A stretch of 64,000 bases of DNA from Paragorgia papillata (lineage: Eukaryota > Cnidaria > Anthozoa > Scleralcyonacea > Coralliidae): positions 434,001 to 498,000 of the forward strand of contig JAWNZC010000237.1 in assembly GCA_035771165.1 (NCBI GenBank), written 5' to 3'. The notes beneath the pieces are model-generated. The model did no database searches. It was not told where the DNA came from and was given only the letters and a program-made list of their open reading frames with translations. Shown here in pieces: positions 33,101 to 45,700 of this stretch; the stretch's first letter is position 1; each line of letters begins with the position of its first letter. The translations under genes were made by a program, and so were the position numbers.

Positions 33101-36100
33101 TACGTTATCTCGTCAAAATCCTATTATAAGCCGTCGGATTTGTATACGTGCTAGGTCAGCATCTCTCTAATTCCCTGCTGGCAGAGGTCTCTACAGGAAA
33201 GAGATCTCTGCAAACATCCGACACTTTTCCTGTCGCGCATGCGCGAAGTTACCTTGACAACGAAGTTCAGAAACACGAGATATGCCTGAACATCACGAGG
33301 CGATAGCCGAGTGTTTCACCAGCTCTGTGAGTCGTCTTGTAACTTCCCAAGCACTGTAAACAACTTTATACTGACTCTGTGACAAAGTATTCTTATTTCT
33401 TTACGGGAGTTAATGTTTTGAATAGTAAATAAAAGTTACAGAACCTCAACTGCTTCAGATGCACGTAAACAACTCGTTGGTCATTGCGTAAGCACGTTCA
33501 ATAGCCAATCAGAATGTGTGTGTTGCACCAAACCTGTTTTCAAAACTGGTTTGACACGTCCAAGATCATGGACGGCGGCTACATCAAACAAAGTCGGATG
33601 TTTGCAGAAGGAGATATTCCGGAAAACTATATTTCTTGTTGCTCACGAAATTTCGGTGTTAGGACTGATGTCTAAGGTTTAATTTATGCTTTGAGGTCGC
33701 GTGAAGAGTGGTACGTAAAATAGAGAGCTTAAGCAAGCGACGTTTTTTATCTGCACGGACGGCAGATGACCGTGGGAAGACCGTGGATCGAGAACGGCGT
33801 TTTTGTTGCTATTTTGCAACTTCGTTTTGTCACGCCATGCATCGGAGTTTTTGTTATGTTTTTAAGGGAAAGGAGTGGACGTCTTTTTGTGTCATTACAC
33901 AGACATTACGTCATTTTCGCGCCCAAAGTTTTGCGCGATGTCCACATGTCTTTGAAAACATAAATTTAATTTAATTAACCTTCTGGCCTTGCTGACTGAG
34001 TTTTCTCCCCTTGACAAGTAAAATCGTCTGGTAGTGACGGTTAGACAGAGTGAAACAATAAGGGGGTCGTTTTTGGCCAGCTGGAGACTGGGAGTGAGTG
34101 AGTTAACGACTTGTTAACCCATTACTTCCTAGAATGTCTGAGGAGTAAAATCATCTGGCATTTATAGACAAAGTAAAACAATAAAGAGGCCGTTTTTGGC
34201 TGTCTAAGGCAGGAATGGGTAATCACTTGTTAACTTGTTGCTGCCTATAGTCTGAGGGTTCTCCCTCGCGTAAGACAGAGTGAAACAATAAAGGGTCCAT
34301 TTTTGGCCGGCTAGGCTGGTTAATCACTTGTTAACCCATTGCATTGGTGCCTAGGATGTCTGAGGGTTGTTTTTTTTGACGAGTCAAATTGTCTGGCATT
34401 AGACAGAGTAAAACTATAAAGTTTGTATTGGTCCAAAAATCAGATTTTTTTATAAAATACTAAAGTTTGCGTGGTTCTAAAAGCAACCATTCCATTGGGA
34501 AGGAGTTAAGGCCAATTCTGAAGCTCAAATCTAATAATTTTAATTAAAAACTGGCAGGGTTTTTTTTCGGCCACTGTATATTTGCGCATCGGTAAATAGT
34601 GACGCGACGTTCCCCGTGTTAATTAACCTTTTGACATCTTAATTTTTAAGACTTTATTAAACGGTGTGATTTTTCATGGAACTTGTCTCGCAGTGATGAT
34701 TAATGAATGCAGCGTCGCAGTTGCAACACTGGAAGTGTAATAATTACACAAGTTTTATAGATAATACGGATTTCATTCAGCTTGTAATGTCAATGATTTG
34801 GATTTAGATATAAAAAGTGGATAGACTGTAGAGCTGCATGCAGTTGCAACACTGGACGTGTAATAATTACACAAGTTTTATAGATGATGCGGATTTCATT
34901 CAGCTTGTATGATTTGGATTTAGATATAAAAAGTGGATAGACTGTGTAGAGCTGCATGCAGTTGCAACACTGGAGGTGTAATAATTACACAAGTTTTATA
35001 GATAATACGGATTTCATTCAGCTTGTAATGTCAATGATTTGGATTTAGATATAAAAAGTGGATAGACTGGAACTGCATGCAGTATTATATTGACAACTAA
35101 TAACAATACATTCCGCGTTGCTGATTGCGAAATATTGCTGTCAACAAGCGAGACAAGTTGCTGTCTGTAGAAAGGATGTTGTTACACGGTGCTACACTAT
35201 ATGGGTTGTGCAATTTTGGTGTGATTGACATGAACAAGTTGCACAAGGAATCGTTGGGTGTTAACGTACTCTTCAATCACCACGTCTCATAGGTCTCAAT
35301 GCTGCAACCGATTTTTGAAACATACATTTATACACAGTATCGTGCAACTTGTATCGCAACGATTTGCGCGATCTACCAGTGAAAATACGCTTTGTAAACC
35401 GTTCCAGTCTTTATCGATTTACTGTTGTAAGACAAGCTTGCAAGAAACATTGCAGAGAGAGAACTAACGATTGCAATGGTTCGTGCAAGTTGTCTCACAA
35501 TGATCTTGACCATTGCATAGCATGTTACACACTGCAATGGTTCGTGCAACTTTGTCTTGCAACATGCAATCTCAGACCATTGCACAGCATGTTACACACT
35601 GCAATGGTTCGTGTAACTTGTCTCACAACAATTTTGACCATGTTTCACGCTGCAATGGTTCGTGCAACTTGTCTCACAACGATCTTGACCATTGCACAGC
35701 ATGTTACACACTGCAATGGTTCGTGCAACTTGTCTCACAACGATCTTGACCATTGCACAGCATGTTACACACTGCAATGGTTGATGTAACTTGTCTCACA
35801 ATGATCTTGACCATTGCACAGCATGTTACACACTGCAATGGTTCGTGTAACTTGTCTCACAACAATTTTGACCATTGCACAGCATGTTACACACTGCAAT
35901 GGTTCGTGCAACTTGTCTCACAACGATCTTGATCATTGCACAGCATGTTACACACTGCAATGGTTCGTGCAACTTGTCTCACAACGATCTTGACCATTGC
36001 ACAGCATGTTACACTACAATGGTTCGTGTAACTTGTCTCACAACAATTTTGACCATTGCACAGCATGTTACACACTGCAATGATTCATACAACTTGTCTG

Positions 36101-39100
36101 GCAACGATCTTGGTCATTGCACATCATGTTACACACTGCAATGGTTCGTGCAACTTGTCTCACAGTGATCTTCACTGTTGCACAGCATGTTACTATACAC
36201 ACTGCAAATCCCCAATGGTTCATACAACTTGCCTGGCAATGATCTTGATCATTGCACAGCATGTTAACGTCACAGCAGTGCGTAACAGTCACGAGAACGG
36301 TCTTGGAGACCATTGGGTCCCCCTCGCCCCCCTGGCTATACGCCACTGGGCAACTTGTCTCACAACAACCTTGACCATTATATAGTCCATTACACATGGT
36401 TCGTGCAACAACATTGCAAGATGATTAACTTCCACGAAAAATTTCGCAATGTATAACAACACCTTTAATTTCCTTGCATGTATCTTGTTCATGAAATCAT
36501 TGTCCCAATATTTTAGTTATCGATACATATTTGCCTGTTCTGTACACAAGTTATAAAATTTTAATGTGAAATCGGATCCACCTAAAAGAAACTAATGACG
36601 TCAATTAATGCCACCTGTTGCGAGATAATGTTTAGGAGATGCAGCATGGCTTCAATTTAGCACTCGCAAACTCGCGAAATGTCAGTAGATTTGGGAGTTC
36701 GAAAGCTAAAATCCACTTGCGAATTTTGGCGAATAGTAAATACTTCTCCAATGGAATTCTGAGTAAAACAAATCTCCATAAATATCAGACGAAAAATAAA
36801 TAACGTTAGACTGAAGCAGATATGAAAGTGTACTCAGCCGTTTCGGTTTCGAAGAGGGTGTTTATATGGAGGCGAGCTAAGCCAGGGTACCCGGGCTAGG
36901 GTACTATTACTAGGGGGCTAGCTTGTGCTATTATTTCTTATTGATTTTCATCTTGTGTTTATATGAAAGCCGAGATCTCCCTTTGTGAGACTGAGATCTC
37001 GGTTACCCAGGCTGGGTTTTTCCCATACCCGAGCAGATGGTTTTTATTGTGTTTACATGATGTGCTAATTGCGTAATTTATCAGTTCTGCCGTTCTGGTA
37101 AGACACGAAGTCTCATTATTTTAAATATGAACTTTACATGAACAAGCAGAACTTGTGAATTGTTAATATGTCGAAAAAAGCTGATAAAAACAAATTTTGT
37201 CGCGTGTATACGAAGCTTTTAATGCAAGCCCGGGTAGGCGAGTCAACGCGGTCAATCGCCTCCATATAAAACACCCTCAAATTCGTTAAACATTGGATCA
37301 AATTTCAGTTTGAAAGATTCCTCTAGACAATTGTGGCTTTTTCCACTCGGCGAATGTTCAGAGTGGAATGCGTGTGAAACAATATTATCTATTGCGAGAT
37401 TATAGGGTGGTTATTTATTAATGGCAATTTACTCTTGGCAAACGAATGGCTTGCTAATGAAAATTTTTAACAATGCTCAATGAAAGGAATTAAGTTTCAC
37501 TGGCGCCAGATATGCTAGTCTGGATTGTTTAGTCTACAACTGAAATTTAACAAAAACCTCCTGTTTGAACAGCGCTGCTTAATATAAACTGTAATAAGTG
37601 ACTTAGTCTTGGTTTGTTTTGCTAGTGGACTAGCAAATATATATTTTGCTGCTGTAAACTAAATTTGTGTGATAACACACACATAACACACCAGTGACCG
37701 AATGGAGAGAAGGAAGGAAGGAAGGAAGGGAGGGAGGGAGGGAGGGAGGGGAGGGAGGGAGGGAGGGAGGGAGGGAGGGAGGGAGGGAGGGAGGGAGGGA
37801 GGGAGGGAGGGAGGGAGGGAGGGAGGGAGGAGGGAGGGAGGGAGGGAGGGAGGGAGGGAGGAAGGAAGGAAGGAAGGAAGGAAGGAAGGAAGGAGGGAGG
37901 GAGGGAAGGAGGGAGTGGGTAGTTGAGTGAATGAGTGGGTGCACGAACGGACGGGCGGACGGACGAACGAACGAATGATTGAATGTAAACCTTTGCAACC
38001 ACTTGAATAATGTTAATATTGTTTTCTTTCAAGACGATACAGACGCATTTGAAGATGGTGTATGCAATCCTGATGACGTAACGCCTCCGCCCGCCATCTG
38101 GGCTAAAGAGAATATTAACCGCAGAACAAAAACAAGACGACGAAAGGTAAAATAATTACTCCTTGATTTGGCAAACTGTGCAAGTGTGACATACCAAACA
38201 TAGCTTACTCTCACGAGCTGCAATTGTTTTGTGTCAAAGAAGTGTTTTGCGTAGGCAGTGTGTGTTACGAGAGACAAAGAACTTTGATTTGTGGTATTTA
38301 CTCGCTCTAAATCGAGGTGTTTACCTCCGAAATATTAAATAATCATGCTCAACCTCATCCAATATAAATGGTTTTAACAATTAAAATTATCAGTGTATCG
38401 AACGAAAATGAGACTGAACCACGGGTTGAGGTGAACGATTCTTTCTGTACATCTGTTTCGTTAGGTCCTTTATAAATGTCAGGATATTTAATTATTACAT
38501 TGTTGGGGTGCGTTTGTTTGGGTTATTCTGGAATAAGAATAATTCGGTTTGGTGGAAAACGCGGACTGCGGATTGAGGTAAATTAAAAAAAAACTTAAGT
38601 GAAACTTAATTCGTTTGAAACAGATCGATAATAATTTATTTTAAACATCATTTTTTTCGCGGTAAAAACCTCTAATTTAACACGAGCACTAGCTCTGAAT
38701 TATTGAGATTATTATATACAGGTTCTTTGCAGCTATTTCTGTGCCGCGCAAGTGTAAAAGAGAAGTAACTTCTTACCAGCCTAGACCTAGGCCTTCTATT
38801 TCCTATTTGGGGGCCTGGGCCGAAAGGACTGGGGAGAGACAACGGGAAATATAAGGCCTAGTAGATTTCCCAATCAAAACTGCCCCAAAACTGCCCCAAA
38901 ACTGCCCCACTCTAGATTCTCAAAGTTGGTGGCGCCAAATCTCAAATTATTGATACTTTTGTCGAGTTAATGGAAGTTCAAGGTATTGTTGAAGCATTTA
39001 CGATATAAATCGAGTATTCCTGGCATTCTGTGAAAGTTATTTGATTTCCCAAACGAGTCGAATGCATTTTATGTCAAATGAAGGTGAACTCGTGAGTGTA

Positions 39101-39657
39101 TAAATGTAAACGTTCGCCACATGCTTGGCCAATGCTTCATGATTTTCTGTTGACGTTTCTCTGAAGATGATTCTGAAATGGTAATATATTTGCCAGGAGT
39201 ATTTTACGCTTGAAAGATGTCATATTTTCATGTGTCTAAACAGTCTAATAGTCGAATCCAGAGCGTGAAGTTGAGTCGAATCCAGAGCGTGAAGTTGAAT
39301 TGAATCGATCAGAGGACAATTGCTGAATATAATTTTAACTTAATATTATGGTTGTAAAACATAGATTTGATATTTAAGTGGTGGCTCGATGCCGATGGTT
39401 GTAAGACTTGTAACTGTGAGAAAAATGAACAAATACAATGATCTGGGATTTGGCAAATCTACTAGGCTTTTCCAGAGCATTAACTCTGCTTACGTCATGA
39501 AGCGAATTTAGTTCCCAGTCCCATAGGTCACAGCTCAGCCACGGAAAAGCCTATGTCTAGGCTGACTTCTTACCAAGTCTGTAAAAAGCTTGACAACATG
39601 TTCCTGTAGACGCCGGTTCTTAATTTTAATTGTTGATATCTAGAAAGACCGCATTAC

Positions 39658-39706
<49 letters not shown>

Positions 39707-42700
39707 TATTCATCAAATACCAATACAGGCACATATGAAAAGATATTTACATAAAAGTACAAAACGTACAGTAACATTGATATTTGATATTTATTTGATC
39801 AACAACATCAATACCAGCTTTGGTATATAGGATACAAACGTGACACTAACTACAACCACATGACATACATATTACATATATATAAAGTTAATTTCTATTA
39901 TCTACGTTAAGTTATCAAAAATTGTTAAAACATCGAAACAGTATTTCCCTGCCAAAGCCATAACTGTTCTGTCTTGCATAGACATAAGGTACTTAAAAAT
40001 ATCTTGGGAATTAAACAATTTGAATGAACTATTTACTTTATATAGGTTATCAATAAAATTTACTCTGAGATCGGCGAACTTGAAACATGAACTAGATAAT
40101 ACCATACAAACTATGGTTAAAAGTGTAAAGGGTATAGTAATGTGAGTTAAATAATATAGCTAGGAGTACAGTGTATGGTAATATGGGTTAGGCAATATAA
40201 TGAAAGAATATCATGAAAATATTTTGATATTATTTTCATGATAGACTTATCGTGTACATTTATTATATATAGAAAGAAATCCTTTGTGTCAAGTAAACGG
40301 AAAGACGCGTTGACACTGTATATATTATTTATAAAAGTATTTCGAAGCTCTACAAACTTTTTGTTGGAGCAGGACATTAAATAGTGAAATACATGTCGAG
40401 GCTATTGTGTTGCTATTCTGTTGACATTTCCGAGTTTCCTGTTGTTTACAAGCAAATTTATCTGCTCGAATTTATATTATATATAGCAATTCTGTAGAAG
40501 AAAGCTGAACTTGACGAAGACGAAATAAAGAAATAGATTGGAAATGACAATAAATTACAACTCCTTATACGCATATTTGGCGACGACTAATAATACTATG
40601 ACATACTAAGAATAGCTATGATGACACATACGCAATGTTTTTGTGGGAGAAGGGTTTGGGGAAAAGTACTCCGAATGGTGAAAATTGTGGTCAGCCTCAT
40701 CCCAACAACTCAACGTTACGGTCTTAGTTGTCCTAGGGGTAATAATCCCCAAGTAGGACTCTAGTCTAATGTCCTATATAGGGGTCGTAGTTCCCCATGT
40801 TGGACTTTGCCCAAGGGGTAATGACCCCCAAGGGCATCCTACATGTCCAAGGGGTAATAGATCCCCGAGTTGGACATTTCGACTAATTCGTATGAGTCTA
40901 TTGTGTTGAGGGTGACCTTTGGGAGCACTTCATCCCCACAAATACGCAGAATGCGTATTCCCCATAGACGAATAGCCCTCCCCCTGAAAATTGGCCCAGA
41001 TGCGTCGGTATATAGTTCAAGGCAGTCTGAGTTTTGCCATGAAGAAGATACGAAAACTTGCACCATTCCAATAAACTGTTTGCACATCTCGAGATCTTTA
41101 AAAAAAAAGCCCGCGCTAAGCTTTATATGATGGTGCGGCTTTGTAATATTTCTCGTCAGCTCGATCATTCGTTGAGAATTAGAGTGCCTATTAGAGATTG
41201 AAGTTCTTTTAAAGTACATGACTGTTTGTTTTGAAATAGATCGAAAGCTGCCCGTAGGCGTTCAATTTTATCCGCAGGAAGACGTGCTTCCATCCTGTCA
41301 CTGTCTAAGATAATGCCCATAAACTCGATTGCTGTTACTGGACCCTGTGTTTTACCAGCGGCTATTGGTATGCTAATGTTTTTTAAAGTAAGCAACATGG
41401 CAGTTATATAAACTTTGTTGACAAATGTTATCATACGGTGGTGAAGGTGATGGTGGCTCAATAAGGAGGAAGTCATCAAGAATATATGACACACAAACGA
41501 AATGTGACACTTATTTTGTAAGATCCACTCAATAGCGTCAGAAAGCTTGTTGAAAAGATATGGAGCGCTCCTTAGACCGAAAGGTAATACGTTGTCGTGA
41601 TAATAATATTTACCGTTCCAAAACATGCCGAGAAGTTCATAATCGTCTGGGTGAACTGAAATGAGCCGGAAGGTGGATTCAATGTCAGCCTTAGCCAGGA
41701 AACAACCCTGTCGGAAACGTTTTATGCCTTCAAGAGTTAATGCTTGTCGTGCCCGACTTTGGAAATGAAAGATGAAATATCGTGCGGAACTTAGCCGAAT
41801 TCTTTTTTGGTACTAAACCAATTGGGGAGACCTGAAAATTAGTAAACGGTGGGGTATCGAATGGACCAGCCACGCGGCCAAGAGAGATCTCTTTTTCCAA
41901 ATTTGAAGTGACAATGTTTGGATGGGTAAAGGCGGTAGTAGCTTCTGCTAAGAACTTGTGCTGCTGTTTGAACAATTATAACACTATTACAACAATGACT
42001 AGCCAGTGAAATAGGAGAAGATTACGTCAATAAGGAGAGTTCCTAACAGAAAGACTAAAATTGTAAACGTAGAATGCACTATACACTTTAATGGGATAAT
42101 ATTCTTTGAATTGCTCCTCGTTTCATTTACTTTTTGACGAGATGTGGCTATTTAAACAGTGCACAGCATACTTGAAATACTGGATGTACACCAGAAGGTT
42201 CTGGAGTCGTGTGAACACCTTCAAAGCGTCGTTAAATTATGACGGATTCGCGTGAACGTAACCACATTTTTACCGTTTATTTTCTATACCGGACTCGTGT
42301 AAACGGGGTCAGTAAGAAGAGTTCTTAAGTTGGCGTTCGCGTACGTTATTCTATTAACTTATTCTGGCTATTCCGGAATAGCTTGACCTCTTGTTTTTCA
42401 AACCATGGGTTATTCTGCTTAATCGATCTATAGAGAGCTTAATGAATATTCCAGATTAGAGCTCCTAAACTAGCGTTCGTGTACATATATGCGGGCTCGT
42501 CAAAATACAGCACAACTCGTAAAAATATACAGCGATACTACACACCAAAACATCTAATAAGAGATTTATTATACAACTGCTCTGATCAACAAATTTTTAT
42601 GGGAAAAGAAACTTTAAAAAGGCCAGAGAAGTGTGACTTGCACCAGGACAAAATAATAAACATACATGAAGTAGTCTCCCGTGTGATAAATTTGATTGGC

Positions 42701-45700
42701 TAACAATCCAAACAAACAGTGCAACTAACTAACTATCCAAATATCGCTGTATATTTGCACTCATTTTTAGCGTTATTTGGACAGTTTTTAATGCAGTTGT
42801 ATAATAATGTACGTTATTCTGGCTATTCCTATTCCGGACTGATAGCTTCATCTCTCGTTTTTTAAACGATAGGTTACTTTGGTTAATCTAGAGAGCTTAA
42901 CAGTTCGGATGGTATTCCGATTATTCCAGATTAAGAAGCTCCTGAACTAGCGTTCGCGTACGTTATCCTGACTATTCCTATTCCGGAATAGCTTGATCTC
43001 TTGATCTCTTGTTTTTTAAACGATAGGTTATTCTGGTTAATCTAGAGAGCTTAACGGATGGTATTCCAAGTATTCCAGATTAAGAAGAGCTTCTTCTATA
43101 CATTAGCGTTTGCTTGCGTACGTATTCATTCTGGCCGTTCCGGAATAGGTTGATCTCTCGTTTTTCAAATGATGGATTATTATGGTTTATCTATAGAGAG
43201 TTTAACGGATGGTATTCTAGCAAGAGCTTCTATACACTAGCGTTTGCGTACGTTATTCTGGCGCAGTGGTGTAGGAAGCAAAAGTTGATGTTGGAGGGGG
43301 GTAGAGTTTCAAAAAGACACTTGAGGTACATGTTTTATCATAAAACGGACACTTTTATGTTGCCAAAAGGGCACTTTACGACAAAGTTTGGCGGATACAT
43401 GTCCCCCTCTGCCCCCCCCCCCCCCCCCTTTCCCGGTTCCTACCCCCTGTTCCGACGATTCCTATTTCGGAATGGTCCCAAACGAACGCACTTTTAAACG
43501 TGCGCCGCGTTCAGGTAAGATGCAACATGAAAGTCTCCTGTTTGATTTGGTTCTGTTCATTCGTGCCAATCAGGACTTTAGTACCAATCAAAACCATGCA
43601 ATTGAAACACGAGGTTTTCATTTGGATAGGAAACTTGGAAAATTACCGTATACCTATATGTATATATTGGTGATCAATACTTTCGACAGTTGAATCTATA
43701 TAGGAATATTTAGAAACAAAGGCGCAAAGTATTGTAGTACTTCACGTTATTTAAATGTAATCAATCAGCGATTGTTTAATTATAGGAAGCAGTGTTGTAG
43801 TCAAGTCCACCTCGGCTCGTCCGAGTCTGAACCATTCAATTCCAGGTCAAGTCCACCAGCAGAATTCCGAGTCCATCCCTTTTGGGTCCGAGTCCCTTGC
43901 CATTCCGACTCTTGTCATTCATGTCTGAATTTTTTAAGACTTAACCGAAGTGTAATATTGCAACTTTTGTTGAACAATAATTACGTTGTTGGACAATATT
44001 GTTAATTAAGACTTTACTGAATTACCGTACTCGAACTCTCTCAAATGCCACAAATCTTTCGTAATATAGAACAAGCGAATAAAAAGGCAATGTTTTGCCG
44101 GACTTGGCCTGGACTCGGTATGAATCCTCGAGTTTTGATCACCCGAGTCCTAGCCTTATTTAGCTGAGTGTTAGTCCAACCTTGGCGAGTCCAAGTCGTA
44201 CCCTCGGGTCCTACAACACTGATAGGAAGGCTTGCATGTATAAGGTAAAGGACTGGGGCTTGCGAAGGACGCAGATCAACGTGGCCGTGACGAGGTATAT
44301 CAAAGGCATATCATCTTCACTCTGATGTAGGGCTCTGCTCGAAACGTCAGTATTTCGTTATCAAAACTATATTCTCGGCGGTTTACCACATTTTCACTTT
44401 GCTTTATTTAAAACACTGCTTACGCAACACTCTACTTTTTTACTATACAGCGTTTGTTTATAACAGTTGTGAGATTTTCTTAAATTCATAAGTTTAACTT
44501 TTTATTATTGTTTTTAGAATTCTTTCAAGACGGTTTTTCAGTGTACATGGCCTGGGTGTGGAAAGATTCTTACGAATTACTCCGGCATTACACGTCACGT
44601 TCGTACGAGTCACTTAGGGTAAGCATTATTGGTCTACCAATTATAGATCATTATAAATGCCAGTTTTATTGTAGGCCCATCCCTTTTAAATAAACTCCGA
44701 TATTGGTTAATCTCGGACGTTTTTCGATAATAATAATAATGAAATCTTTATTTAAACTGTTGAAGATCCTATCAGCATAAATGCTGGTATTAACTGGAGA
44801 ACAGTGCTTAATTATAGATAATAACTAAATTATTAATACAAAGTGAACAAAATTAAGGAAAATAACAGTTATAGGAGATTTATAAACTACAAATGTGACT
44901 ATTATTGTCAGTTCCTGATAGGTATACTACGTTTAAAACTAGAGATATATGTAAGTTCTCTGAATTCCGAAGGCAAAGAGTTGTAATCCTTTGCAGCTGC
45001 ATACTTGAAGTAATATTTTAAAGCCTGCCTCCTCCGCAGGCCCTCGTTGCATCATGGACAGACAGGTCACACTTTTGAGAGGGCCTGCCAGATCCTGTAA
45101 ACAAAATGGAGACTGATCCCATTATGCACAGCGAGACTAGGCCCTAGAGGCGATAGTTTTGAGAGGGCCGCCTGCAAAATCCTTCCGGCCGCTGTTCGAC
45201 AAACGTACGTCCAAGTTCTTTTAACACTGACCCACCAGGAAATTCGGTCTAAACTTTCTAACAACCTGGTTGCAATTGACAAGCTTAAAAAACCCGAGTA
45301 TATTCAAAGTTTGGGATTAATACAGCCTAAAATGATAATCGAATTGTCTGTAAATACGACAAAGCCACAATACGACAAAATGTCCGTCTATTCTTACTCA
45401 TTTTAAAAGAAGATATCAAGGTTTACTAGTTAAAATATGCATCCCAAATTCCGAGCAAAACAAAGCACAATTTGGGGACGCCAGTTTCTTCAAAACAACA
45501 CAGGAATCATCAAAACAAATATCAACGACGCTTACCCCGAACGCTCGATTGTGGCTTAGGCAGGTTTGTAAGGCGATAAAATCATTTGAAACGTCGACAT
45601 AGTCATCTGAATGTGAGGATATGAAGAATTTGAAGAAAAGTTCACTAAAAACCTCAGTAAAACAAGCGTACTCGCGCCATTCGTGACATCACAATTTGCA

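Noticed and set aside
35349..36397. Long frames through 35349-36397 on both strands (THCNGSCNLSHND type)
   Set aside because: A 60-bp repeat is a multiple of three, so it stays open by chance; the two strands are equally open.
37622..38032. Frames reading LPPSLPPS or REGGREGG on both strands
   Set aside because: Translation of the (GGGA)n tract; open on several frames at once.
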